Positions 1 to 12,500 of a DNA stretch of 64,000 nt are shown piece after piece (position 1 is the stretch's first letter; each line of letters starts with the position of its first letter). The stretch is from positions 34,758,501 to 34,822,500 of the forward strand of contig NC_059501.1 in assembly GCF_914767665.1 (NCBI RefSeq), in the 5' to 3' direction. The position numbers and the translations under genes were made by a program. A model generated the notes under the pieces. The model was not told where the DNA came from. It searched no databases and saw only the letters and a program-made list of their open reading frames with translations. This stretch comes from Harmonia axyridis (lineage: Eukaryota > Arthropoda > Insecta > Coleoptera > Coccinellidae).

Positions 1-367
1 TGCAACCAAGAATTCAACAAAACATCATCTTCAGTTGAATATACCTTAAAAAGAAATGAATTTATCGTTACAATATATCCATAGCTTATGCTTGGTTTCA
101 TATTTTCAACTAAATTATTGTCCGACATATAATAATAATAATGTTTATTCAAAATAAACATAGCAGAAATTGAATTTCATATCACAAAGTTTTGATTTGT
201 AATTATACTCTCCGATTATGACGGGTTTCATAAAACTTTTATTGACCGATCAACTCGTTGATTGTAGTTCGAAATCAATGGAAGTGTCAAAAATGGATTG
301 ATATTGGACCCAGACATGATTTGATCGATGAAATCACCACGATCAAAGTTAGTATACCATTAGTATA
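1..367. other. No gene seen
   Basis: AT-rich DNA without a recognisable exon, RNA gene or repeat boundary. If the phosphatase first exon lies further left, this belongs to its first intron. Confidence 0.5.
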
Positions 368-1211
368 ACGGGTATTTTTTTCGAGGTATATAACTTTAAG
401 TTGGCATTACTGTTCAAGATGGCAACCGATTTAACAGCTGTCAAGTGATTTATTCTCAGTTTGGTTTGGCAATTCATACGTATCGCGCACTACGTCCATT
501 AGCGATGAAGCGCACTTCTGGTTGAATGGCTACGTTAACAAACAAAACTGCCGAATTTGGAGTGAAGCTAATCCTCAAGTGTATGTCGAAACACCGTTAC
601 ATCCAGAAAAACTGACTGTTTAGTGCGCTTTATGGGCTGGTGGAATCATTGGTCCGTACTACTTCAAAAACGATGATGGCCAGAACGTTACAGTCAATGG
701 TGATCGGTATAGAGCCATGATTACTAACATTTTCATTCCTGAATTGAACAACCATGATGTCCAGGAGCTGTGGTTCCAACAAGACGGCGCAACATGTCAC
801 ACAGCTCGTGCCACAATCGATTTATTGAAAGACACGTTTGGTGACCGCCTAATTTCACTTTTTGGACCTGTGAATTGGTCTCCAAGATCTTGTGATTTAA
901 CACCGCTAGACTACTTTCTGTGGGGCTATGTAAAGTCATTGCGGATAAGCCACAAACCCTTGACCATTTGGAAGACAACTTTCGCTGTGTTTTTGCCGAT
1001 ATACGGCCACAAATATTGGAAAAAGTAATCGAAAATTGGAATCCAGATTGGACTACATCCGAGCCAGCCGTGGCGGTCATATGCCAAAAATCATATTTAA
1101 AATGTAATGCCACAAGATTATCTTACGGATAAATAAAATTCATGTCAATCGAATAATCCATCGTTGTTTTATTGCAATTTAAAGTTCTATAGCTCTGAAA
1201 AAAACACCCTT
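368..1211 (+). mobile_element. Tc1/mariner-superfamily element, internally deleted
   Basis: The 844-bp unit is bounded by imperfect terminal inverted repeats of about 36 bp: the left reads ..gggtatttttttcgaggta from 370, and the right, read inward, gggtgtttttttcagagcta from 1209. TA dinucleotides flank both ends (366-367 and 1212-1213), the target duplication of this superfamily. Full-length relatives are about 1.3 kb; the DNA-binding half of the transposase gene is missing, so this copy is non-autonomous. Confidence 0.85.
501..1132 (+). pseudogene. Transposase catalytic domain, Tc1/mariner (DDE) superfamily, broken
   Basis: From 501 the frame reads SDEAHFWLNGYVNKQNCRIW, the first catalytic aspartate block, then meets a TAG at 621-623. 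The same frame continues with WFQQDGATCHTAR (second aspartate) and CDLTPLDYFLWGYVKS (third acidic block; by hand about 36 residues separate the second and third aspartates). Near 930 the reading frame shifts; the frame starting at 920 carries the rest (ADKPQTLDHLEDN and ADIRPQILEKVIENW). The N-terminal helix-turn-helix region is absent. One stop, one frameshift and the 5' deletion show it is dead. Confidence 0.88.
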
Positions 1212-2650
1212 TACTATTAATTTCACTTTTTTCTATTCGATGGCATAGTTTTCGCCCTTTCCTTCGATTCTGAGCCTTAGTGTAAAGATCTGTCTAATGA
1301 GTCATCTTCGAGAAAACAAATTTTCAAACTGGAATTACAAAAATTGAAGTTGTTGATAGGATAAAGTTACCAAAGTATTATACGTTGATTGTGGTTCGAC
1401 GAATACGAAATGCAATCAAAAGTGATTGCATGGTTTCCAGTACAATATTAGTAACTATTACGTGAATATATTTAAAAATGAAGGGATTCATACTTAGTCA
1501 TGGACTATGATTCTATGCTTATGAGTGTATTACTTCCATTCTCGATAGGTCAGTTTTTCTGATATGATTTTATGATTGTATACTTACTATACTTGTTTCA
1601 ATTTCAATTTTTTTCGATTCTCAGAATTTAATCTATCGTTTGTCAAACAGACCGAACGCCATATGTCTACATACATTTTCCCCCTACATGTTACATTTGA
1701 ATTTATTGTTCGTTATGTTAATTACACCAAGGCGATATAATCTATTTACTCAGTCATTTTTTATGTGCCATCCAGAAGCCGGCTGACGGCAGCCTTGATC
1801 TTTGTTTTGTTTCGGATGTTAATGTAACTTTTGATTTATGACGAGGAAGTTATATCTGCGTTACATGTTTTCTTGTTTGTTTGGGAAATAAAGTTTTACA
1901 AATTCCCAATTAATATCCTTAAAGATAATTGATAATTTACATTTTCGAATGTGCAATCAAACGATAATGTTTGTTATTTTATTGTGGTCAGTTGCATTTG
2001 ATATTAAAAGTAGCTTTTAAGCAATATTTAGGAAGAACTTCAAATATTCCAATTCTAAATGGAGGGGGAAATTTTCACAGACGCATGGTATAAATAAAAA
2101 TAGAACCCTCATAAAATAACTATAAAATGAATTCGGAATTTACACTTTTTAGGGGAACTTCTGTCACATGTTTTCTATTTATAGGAACTTTTTCATGTGA
2201 AATATAAGAAGTTTTGAAATAAAAAATATATATAGCGTGCCATAACGAAAAGTTTTTTTTCCGTCCACGGTTTATACATATATTCTCACTCAGTTTTTCA
2301 TATTTCAATATTATCTTCACTTTCCTAGAAAATGTTCCTTTTTTTCAGAAGAGTTGAAATACTTTCATCGATCACAAATTTGATTATATAGAACATTTCA
2401 TCGCATTTTCGTAATTTTGCCTAGCGAGTTCTGAATGCTGAATAGAAACTGAATTAAACCTCTAGTTTATGTTTCTACATAATCTATTTTGCATTTGTCA
2501 ACGTACAAATAGTTGGAGATGCTGATTGTTGGATTCTTCAGCTGCATATTCCAAAACAAAATTTTTTTAATTTCCAGTAAGGATTGAGAATCTTCATCGA
2601 TTTCAAAGGTTCATTTTTAAAACTTATTCTTTTATGTAAAAAATAGTATA
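1212..2650. other. Gene-free stretch
   Basis: AT-rich DNA with no exon or RNA gene I can support. The ORF at 2120-2320 on the minus strand is short, low-complexity and resembles nothing known. Confidence 0.5.
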
Positions 2651-3140
2651 TTCTAAAACAAGTTGCAGAATGGACTTCTATTCCAACACGAATGCGAAAT
2701 TAGAGAACGATCGACGAAGGAGCGAGTTTTCGAACGCATAAGTTTTGTGAAATATTGTCGAAATTCAATGAAAAATTCAGATAATACATCCTAGTGACTT
2801 TTGCATTCTATCTTGGCAGTTTGACTTTTGTGTTGTATCTTGACAGTACTGTGGAATTTGAATTTGAATCTTACGTTTTGAATTTTGAAATAATTTATAA
2901 TTACGCAATAGATTCGTGAATTATGTCTGACAAAATCGATTCACGTAACACTTAATCAAAATCAAGAGAAATTGCGAATAATGTTGCAAATCATTTCATC
3001 ATATCCAAACTATATCATATTGACAATTGACGTGTGTTTGAATTTTATAGGATCAAAAGTCAGTGTAGACAACCACAAAATTACAAATATAACTGAAATG
3101 AACTCATTACTGAAATAGAGAAAATATTTTCAATACATAT
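2651..3140 (+). repeat. Dispersed repeat family R1, copy A
   Basis: About 490 bp that match 18714-19262 over their length. Shared landmarks in order are agtatattctaaaacaagtt, gacgaaggagcgagt, a central aataatttataattacgca, then ATGTCTGAC and gcgaataatgttgcaaatca. In this copy the short reading frame after ATGTCTGAC is interrupted. Probably a transposon-derived repeat of unknown class. Confidence 0.75.
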
Positions 3141-3372
3141 TCCCACCTCTGGTTCTAGAAAAAATTTATTTAGTAAACGGAAACAAATAAATCATACAGC
3201 ATTATTTTTGTCGAGATTTCGACTGACATAAGAAAAAGTCATGATCAAATCCATCATTCGAACGCAATTAATTTTAAATCTGCCTTCATAAACTCAGGAA
3301 CTCTGCATGCTCTTGCATGCTTCTCTTTAGTGGAAATATAGAATTATTATTCAGTCATCAACTTTTTTCCAG

Positions 3373-3524
3373 TTGGATTTCCAATTCTGTTCCTATACCT
3401 GTGGGGCACTGCGTACCAAAGAGGATTCTTCTGTGATGATGAAAGCTTACGACACCCTTATTATCCTTCAACAGTACCTAGTTCTTATCTCTATATAATT
3501 GGCATCGGAATGAACTGTATAGTG
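3373..3524 (+). CDS. Phospholipid phosphatase, first visible exon (TM1 end, loop 1, TM2)
   Basis: This 152-bp exon follows a pyrimidine-rich acceptor ending in AG at 3371-3372 and ends before the donor gtgagt at 3525. It starts with two bases of a split codon, so the preceding intron is phase 1. It encodes GFPILFLYLW, the end of the first membrane helix, then GTAYQRGFFCDDESLRHPY, the strongly conserved first-loop signature of lipid phosphate phosphatases, and a hydrophobic segment (YLYIIGIGMNCIV) that begins helix 2. The upstream exon with the start codon was not recognised in 1-3372. Confidence 0.9.
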
Positions 3525-6500
3525 GTGAGTCCTTTTTTTTACTATTTTTTCGAGGTCAAATAACCTGTCTCTCTTCTTATCTTACAACTTGTTCCGAAAA
3601 CAACTATAATTCTTCTTCTGGAATGGGCTAGTAAGTACTTTTTATCTATCAGAATTCTCTGAGTCAGAGCAAGGTTGGGTGGGCATTATTGGGGATGGTT
3701 TGAGATGAATAAGTTTTATCGTAATCAACTAACGATGACATTATTTCAGCGAACTACTTGTTATGTTGTTTTCTCAGATAATAATAGATAACATATAACG
3801 TAACGAAATTTTCCAAATTCGATATAAGATAGTGGAATTGCGATTACTAGCTTTAAGTACCTACCTTGCCGTAATCAAGTGCATGTGATTTTTTTTTCTA
3901 TTTATTGTTGTTATGTGAATTCTATTCTTAGTTGTCGGTGACTTCAACTCAAACAAATTAGATTCCAATATTTATTGATCATGAATAGGTTCAATCTAGA
4001 AGTATAAGACAATCTTCAGCTCAACATTCAGATAAAACAAGCGCGCAAAAAATAACATGAAGAAGTCTTCATATTTGAGTTGTAACAGAGAGAGAGAGAG
4101 AGATGATTGAAATAGGTCACCATATTGAAAGAAGTTCTAAAGAAAGTTATGTATACGAAGGAAGCACGAACGATATAATTAGGAAAGTCCAATAACCAAA
4201 CCGCAAAACACGTCGAAAGATTAGGATTTTGCGGTTCAAATTACTAGATGATGTGATAGATATAAAAAGGAGCCGCTGCCTTATCTAATAATGGGATTAT
4301 AAAAAAAAATGAGGAAAGCACTGACTTGAAGGCAGGAGCTATTGAGCGCATTTTTTTTTTGTTAGTAACAGCAGTAACAGTGGTTTCAGTACACTGAAAA
4401 AATTTGTTCATTGTATTAAATAATGTTAATAATTAACTTGATTTCAGTGATACGATGTACTTTTTCCTCAATATGTATAATGAAATTTCAATCTTTAACG
4501 TATATCTCCTATTCCTCGCTCTTATGAATCCTTTTACATCAATATCTGAATCTCGATTCTGAAATTGATGTTTATTGTTCATTGCTCCGATGAAATATTC
4601 ATTGGATAGAGGAACTTCATTCATTAGCTGTATAAAAATCTATATTTACTTCTTCGGACAATTTGTATGAACAATAATATCTATATTATTTAAACAAAGT
4701 ACAAATGATCGAATAATGAACCGTCATAATGAATAATGAAGATTATATCGGTTTAAGGTTTTTCCTAGGTACGATATAATGAACGACTTTTCATTATATT
4801 AATGTTTTTCGGCAACCGTCTGGGAAGTGCTCACTTCCCGGACGCTTTTTCTCTGAGAAAGTAGCATTTCCCGGCCTAGTCCGGAAAGTACGTACTTCCC
4901 GGACTAGGCCGGAAAAGAATCATAGAATCCATAGCAACCGAGATAACGGCTGACAGTTCATATGAAATTAGTTGTCAAAAATTTGCATGTTTTTTTATCG
5001 CAATCGCAATAAAATATGGAAAGCAGCAGCGATAGTGTTATTTTACATGGTTGCCGAAAAAATGTTTTACGCAACACGCCCGAAAATGGTTTTTTTGGAC
5101 TCACAGACCTCCAGGACTCGCTTACGCTCGTCCTGGAATTTTGTCTATTCGTCCAAAAAAACCCTAATTTCCGGACTTGTTACGTAAATTACTATTTTGT
5201 TCATCGATGGATATTTGAATTCTACAATACAATCAACCTTTTCATGGAATTCATGTACACGTTTGGTTCGGTGTATAAATTGGAATTAATTTAAAGAGCT
5301 TTGCCATTCAAAACACTAATTTCTCGTTCAACAACAGTACCATACGAAGTGCTGTGCTCAAAATGAAGATATCGTAATGAAGAAAATGTTCTGAAAAAGT
5401 GAGGCAATATCTGAGTGTTCGTAAATTTTCTCGTCTGTTAACGAATTACTCCATAAGGTGTTCTGAATAAAACATTAATTTTTTTTGTTCACACCTGTGG
5501 GGAGTAAATGAGAATGACATCCGAACAGTTATGTTCTCGAGGAATCAAGCCACAATTCAAAAGAATAATTGCTAAAATCGGCTAAAGGTTTCAAGAGAAA
5601 ATGAACAACAAACTTCGTTTAGATTTTGTCCGGTATCTTTATTTCACCGGTGTATAATACAGGGTGTACATATATTCATAGTTGTCAAAAAATAGGGTGT
5701 ATCTTCCGTATTAAAACCTTTTTTTTTCAGGACCGCCCTGCTTAGTTACAACACCCTAAAGAGGACGCTGGAAAAGTAGTTTTTAGTTTTTCTCTTGAAC
5801 ACAAAAAAATTTACAAAAATGAAATTAAGCTGAAATTTTATGCGGGGCATTCAATAATTTTTTTACTGGTGTTGCTCTATGATTCCAAGGGGTGAAAAAG
5901 GCACCCATCAAACTTGTTTCGCAATAACTTCTTCTCTATTCATATTTTACTATGAGAAAATTAATTTAGGATAGACTGATTTATTCTTGATAAATAAGGT
6001 CTCTTGTAATTTTCTGCTAAAATTCATAGTTTTCGAGAAAAAAAATTATATACAGATAATACGCCTGAGTTGTGGAGGCTGCTAATATTTTGGACCTTAA
6101 ATTTATCAAATAGGCGGATGTCAAAACTATATTTTCATGGTGAACTGGTGCATAGGGTGGGTCTTTCATATAAGCTTTTTTTGGAGCCCCCTCCTCTACT
6201 TTGTTACAGCCCCCGTAAGATGGTAAAGTGGTTCATAATTTTTTCCTAGAAAATCAAAAAATTCACAAAAATAAAATTAGGGTAAATTTTCAATAAATTT
6301 TTTGGTGGTGTTCCTCTATTTTTATCGAGAACTGGTGCATAGGGTGGGTCTTTCATATTAGTTTTTTTTTTGAGCCCCCTACCTCTACTCAGATATAGCC
6401 CCCTAAAGATGGCGCTTGAAACGTAGTTCTTAATTTTTTCTTGAAAATCAAAAAATTCACAAAAATAAAATGAGGCTAAATTTTTGGGTGTTGTTCCTCT

Positions 6501-9500
6501 ATGATTCCAAGGGGTAAAAAAGCAAATAATTTTGCAATAACTTTTTTTATATTCATATTTTACAATGAGACCATTTATTTTGGGTAGACCGATCAATTCT
6601 TAACAAATGAGGTCTCTTGTAAATTTATGCTAAAATTCATGGTTTCTGAGAAAAAAATTATCTACAGATAATACGCCAGAGTTGTGAAGGCTGGCATTAT
6701 TTTCGACCCTAAATTTATCAAATAGGTAGATGTCGAAATGTTTTTTTATTGAGAACTGGTACAAATATAAAATAAATGACACAAAAAACTATTATAAATT
6801 TTTCACAAATTCAAAACTATTTTTCGGGCGCCATATTTAGGGGGTTGTAAATAAGCAGGGGGTGACCCAAAAAAGAAAGTTTATATGAAGGATCCACCCT
6901 ATTTTTTGACAAGGAATCGCATCATAATTTTTTCGCAACTATTCATATCATTTCAATTTCGAGGAAAATGAATATTGGAATTCCTGAACTTTAAGTTCAA
7001 CTAACTTTTTGATTGTGGTTTCGCCTTCAAATACTCTTTCTAAACATATATGATTTATTCATAAAATAAAACAAAGTAATTTCCTCTAAACGTATATCCA
7101 TTAAACATGAGTTATTGTTATTGCGACTGATTAATAACAAAAATTATTGAACTGCTAATAACAAAATTAGCTTTCTATAGTTTAACGATGAATTCTTGTT
7201 GTAACTTCGTTTTAAAAAAGCGTTGCCAAGTGTATCCGTGGAAAAGGCACGCACGATATCGCTGACGAAACTTGTTGCATTGTTTGCGAATAAAACAATG
7301 TTTTTTTCGGGGAATTAAGGGATCAGGTTCTCGGTCATATTTCTTAAACTAACTGGCGTCTACACTCATGTTGGAAGAGGTGTTAACGAACTCTTATTGA
7401 GGATTGTTGGCGCCATATCCAACATTGCTTTGATTCTTCGATTGTTCGTTTTGTTTTTTTTTGTCGACTAATCGTTGGGATCTAATTGATTCAGTAATTT
7501 AACGATGATATAAGTGTACCTCGAGATGATTCGTAGATATTCTTGAGGAAATGATCTCATTTGAGCGTTCGTTCCCCAAACAGAGGGCTGAATAAGTTCG
7601 TCAAGATGTATGTAGTTTTCGAATTTTGCGCCGGGGGTGGTCTCAAACGATAATGTTGAACTCACTGATGACGAATTTGTGTTCAACCTCATTTATGTGA
7701 ATTTGTTATAAAAATCGATTGCTCTATTGTTCAAACAAATATTATCCCGATTTCTTTACGTTAAGAAGCGTACACTGGTTTGGATATGAATCAATAATTT
7801 TTTATATAAAATTCTCAAGTATTATGAAATCTTAATCTTAATGAAATAATCTGAAAAATTTCATTCTGGGAAAATGAGGAATCTTTACCTAATTGCGTAA
7901 TCATATATTGTTTCAAATATTTCTTATCGCTAAGTTTTACTGTATGTGTGATTAATTGTATGCTCTAAGGTTCAAACACAGCTGAATAATATTTATTTTT
8001 AGCTTTTTTCAAATTAATAGTTTCAAGGCGTAAAAGTTATAGATCCTTTTGTATACGTAATTGCCGAGTTTCTGTTTCGAAATATTTTGTATTAGATAAT
8101 TTTAAATTTACAGAATAATCAATAATCATTAAAGAATTAGATATAGGATTGCATACTCTATGAACTATGAACTTATGGGAACGAAGTATTCTTTCAATTT
8201 TTTTGAAGACGTATCTAATTTGTAAAATCCGATAAAGTGTTGAATGTCTCTGTAGCCAAGTACTGTACTAAGTAGAAAGAGGGTCATTGTCTTTTTTATG
8301 TGTGTAATTACCGCAATTCTTTTGTACCCATTCTTATACAAGTTGTCTCATAACAAAAAGTGTATGTGCAAAGAAGCGAATAAAAAAAATTTGAACAATT
8401 TGTTGACAAATAATTATTAATAAATTAAGCAATTTGTCATAGGAATTTGGACAGGAATCATGGACGTGAATAGTACAGAATAATTATTAATTATAAAAGT
8501 ACATTATTCGGGAATTTATTTCTTGAAAATAAGGTCATCCAACAATCTACCCGCGTTCGCGACACTCATTCAATCTAACACTAAAACTTCTGGTTAAGGC
8601 TTAGCAAGTTTGCTACGTGATGGCTACGTGGCGAATATTTTGTTCTAAGTGGAATGTTGGTTTATAAACGTAAATTAACGATTTGAGGAAACTCCACAGG
8701 TAAAAGTCCATAAGCGTCAACCTCTCCTGGAGAATTATTTGCTTAAAAATTGCATGAACTGTCACCGTCAACCAGCGTCGCCGTCAAGTTGTGTTAGTAT
8801 GTTTCCCTGTAGGGGAATCAGTGCTACAGATTTTCGTGCATAACGTCAGACTGCTCTGCTTAGACTAACTATGTTTCTGCCTTAAATCGCCAGTTTCGAA
8901 TACAAAGTACAAAAGGCGAATTTCTTGAAATTGATGATGATTATAAATATAGAACCTGTCAATTCGATACTTTAGAAGAAATAACATTTTTGTTGATCGT
9001 AATTGAACTACCAAATATCTATATGATTATTTTTATCGCTGTTTATTCGAAGTGTAGTTACTCTTGTTTTACATGATAACACGACCCTGTCATTCATCTA
9101 CTATTATCAATCTGTTCTAACGCTTCACAGCACGTGTAACATCGTTATTATAACATGTCAACAAATGCACATGTGTGAACAAGAACTCACGAATCTAGCT
9201 CATATTACGATATTTTATTTTCCGATATAATTAACATTATGCAATTGAACCTGATAGCTACCGCAGGCGATAACGATTTTTAATAGCAAGGTCGACCTTT
9301 ATTTCATTGGCCTGAGCTTTGACAAGTCTATAATTACGACTGGATGCAGGGTGTTAGTAAATCAGTGCGACAAACTTCAAGAAATGATTCCGGAAGAAAA
9401 AATAATGTCAATTTGCTATATAACTTTTTTCGCAAATGATTTGTATTTCGAGATACGGGTGTTTTTCTTTAAATTGTATATTTATTGCCCTCAATTTTAC

Positions 9501-12500
9501 AAAAGAAAAAAATGTTACGCCACTGAGATATTTCAAACTCTTTCATGGTTTTTTTTCATATGTTCGTTTTTACGCGAAAAATAATAGTATATTATTCAAC
9601 GAGCGGTAATGTGGGTCATAACTCACGCTGATGAAGTTTGCAGCAGGAGCCGCAGGCGAGTGCTGTAATTCATCAAGTTGACATGTCTCAACATGTTGAG
9701 ACAAACTGAAGTTATAAATATTTGAATCAGTCAGATTTCTCCCTTTCCGCTACCCTTATTTGATGTCGTAAAATCGAAAAAGATAATTTTAAAATACACA
9801 GAATTTTTCAAGGATGACAGTGATAATATTTTTTCAACTTAATATGAAACATTTTCGAGTAAAATGCATTTTTCTACTCCACAATAGCAATTACGCCCCC
9901 TAGCGGTAGAGGTATGAACTTCTAAACAATTTCCAGTGTGATTTCTTGTATACTTTTGTGGTAAAATTTTTTACCGCAAGTCTCTACGATGAGTGGATCC
10001 TGAGATATAGCCGCTTACCTCGCTTATTTACCCACCCTGTACATATTATTGGGAATAAAAAATGAAAAAGGCAGTGTTTGTGTCGTTTCTTCCCAAAATT
10101 TCGTATCAAAAAATGACCACTATTCATGAATTATTCAAATTCCAAATTTTGAAGGGAGTAGATTGCATAAATCTATACATTATACAACCAAATTCAGTTT
10201 GCTGAACACAAATCTTCACATTAATATCATGATGTGTATGATTCACAAAACATTATATTGTTTTGAATATTGACTCCGGAAGACTTGACTCGTATTCTTA
10301 ACAAATGCGTTCGAATCATCTGTAACAAAACCTTAAACAAGGTGTTGTTATGTTATATGTAAAAAAAAACGATTAAAAATAAACAGTTTGTCGGAAAAAT
10401 GGTCATTAATTATGAAAATACACCATTTGGGACTTTATTTATTGGAAATAATGTCGTCTAAATGTCTGCCTTTTCGTTCATACTAAAATTATCAAATTAA
10501 TTTGCCTGGAAAATGGCATCTTGGGGTTTCAATTCTTGCACCAATTGAATTTCATAGAGTCAGTTTTGGTCATTATGCAAAATGCGGTGTAACAATAATC
10601 CATGCCCATTCGAAGTATTTGCACGCTTCCAAATGGATAGGTCGGGACAATCACGAACAGTCTGATTAACCCGTTCCACGTTCTCTTCCAGTTTCATTAA
10701 CCTTCGGAGCCTGAGTTTTGGTTTATCTAGTGTTGAACAATCGAACCGGTATCCTCGAACTTTTTACTAATTTCCGAACAAGAGGAATGCCTGGCACACC
10801 ATTTAAGTGACGGAATCGCAGAATTAACATTTTTGTAAAATGCCTGCCCCTCCCTTGCGATTACAGAATGAACGGGCTTTCTATAGCTTCTGAATTCAAG
10901 TCAGTTCTTTCCTCTTCTTTTGTAGTTACATACACTTCGTCATGCTTCGAGTTTGCTTAGGGATTCACGATTTGACTTGATATTTAAACTACTTGACTTG
11001 GGCTTGACTTGAAATTAACTACTTGACTTGAATTTGAGTTGATTTCAAGTCAAGCCCAAGTCAGGTAGCTTGAATATCAAGGCAAGCCGTAAATCCCCAT
11101 GTTTATTGGTAATATATGTATTCTCCTGTCTAGAATTTCCTCATTGCATTCTAAAAACCTGCTGAATAAATAAATGTCTTCCATTAAGAACCCTCTCATT
11201 ATGCTGGGATACCTACTTATTCTTATTCCTGAATTATCTTACATTCGCAAGAAACTACTTCGCTGTTTTTCCTACAGCATTCATATATTACCATCAACCC
11301 AAACTACATGTAACGTCCGCAATCGGATGGCTTTCTGTCTTGGGAATCTTATTTATAACTGACATCTGAATAGTGATTTCGCTTAGCGCCAAGAAATCCT
11401 GATTCATCAGATCTAAAAGGGGAAAATTGAAGAAAAAGAAAAGTCGGAGATCATTCTCTAATCTCACTTTCATGTTTGTTTTCGTTGTTGGGTGGAAATC
11501 ATGTTTTATAATTACAGAGTTGTGTTTTTGTATTTTTCTTTATATCCAGATCTGATACGGTCAAGACACATATTGGTTAAAAATAAGATTGAATATCTAT
11601 ATTATATTTGTTTTTCAATTCAGAAAAAGATCATAAAATTATAGATTTGATTTCCAGCAGTTGAAATGTGCTAAAAAGGATAGAATTGTCATGTCCAAAG
11701 GAGGTTGATCTTGCAATATCATGTATCGATTTTGGTATTCAAGATTATTAGTTTTCAATATTCATCATTTAATTTTCTTGAAAGAAGGCGAAGTTGGCTG
11801 AACCATTCAACATTTCCAAGGCGAATCGTAATGGTTGAAGATTTATATTAAACATACTTCGATGAAAACAAATAATGTGAAATAATTGGAAAATATTGAA
11901 TTCTATATGCTTCACTAACTTTCGATTATAAATTTACTATTGTATGCTATGTAATAAATATTTATAACAGGCAAAATAAATTTTCTTTGGGAATTTTACC
12001 GAGGGTAATTCAAGGAATGCAAAAAAATAATGATTTCTTTATTTATAATAGATTCTCAAAAGAATTTGAATATTGCGAATTGAGAAGCATTTCATACATA
12101 CATTACCCAATATTTCCGTGACTGCAAAAGCTAAGGAGTTGGGCAGAATATTATGCTGATCATATCATCAAATTCGAGAATAATATTAAAACAGAAATAT
12201 TCAATAATTCCGTTATATCAGATACAGATGGGTTGAAACATATATAAAAAATTCTTTTCAAGCTTTGTGCAAAATTTTGCGAGGAGAACGTTATCGAAGC
12301 CAAAGAAAAAATAAGCCAAATAGCGTTAAAAAAATTCCTAATATTTCAGTGACCGAGTAGAAATTTTTCATGTGTATGTATAGAATAACAATTTCAAGCT
12401 CCGTGTAGAATTTCGTAATGATAACGGCATCAAAACCATAGAAAATTCAAGCTGAATTTAGCTTGATTAATCTTTTTTATTATCATTGTTATACAGGGAG

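Noticed and set aside
733..1113. 126-codon ORF on the minus strand opposite the transposase relic
   Set aside because: It is the antisense shadow of the mariner-type coding sequence; its sequence mirrors conserved transposase codons.
1480..3372. Search for the phosphatase first exon
   Set aside because: No ATG-led hydrophobic segment ending in a phase-1 donor was found; weak candidates lacked a donor site.
6246..6596. 116-codon minus-strand ORF
   Set aside because: It lies entirely in the R2 foldback repeat and its repeated segments come from the tandem block, not from a protein family.
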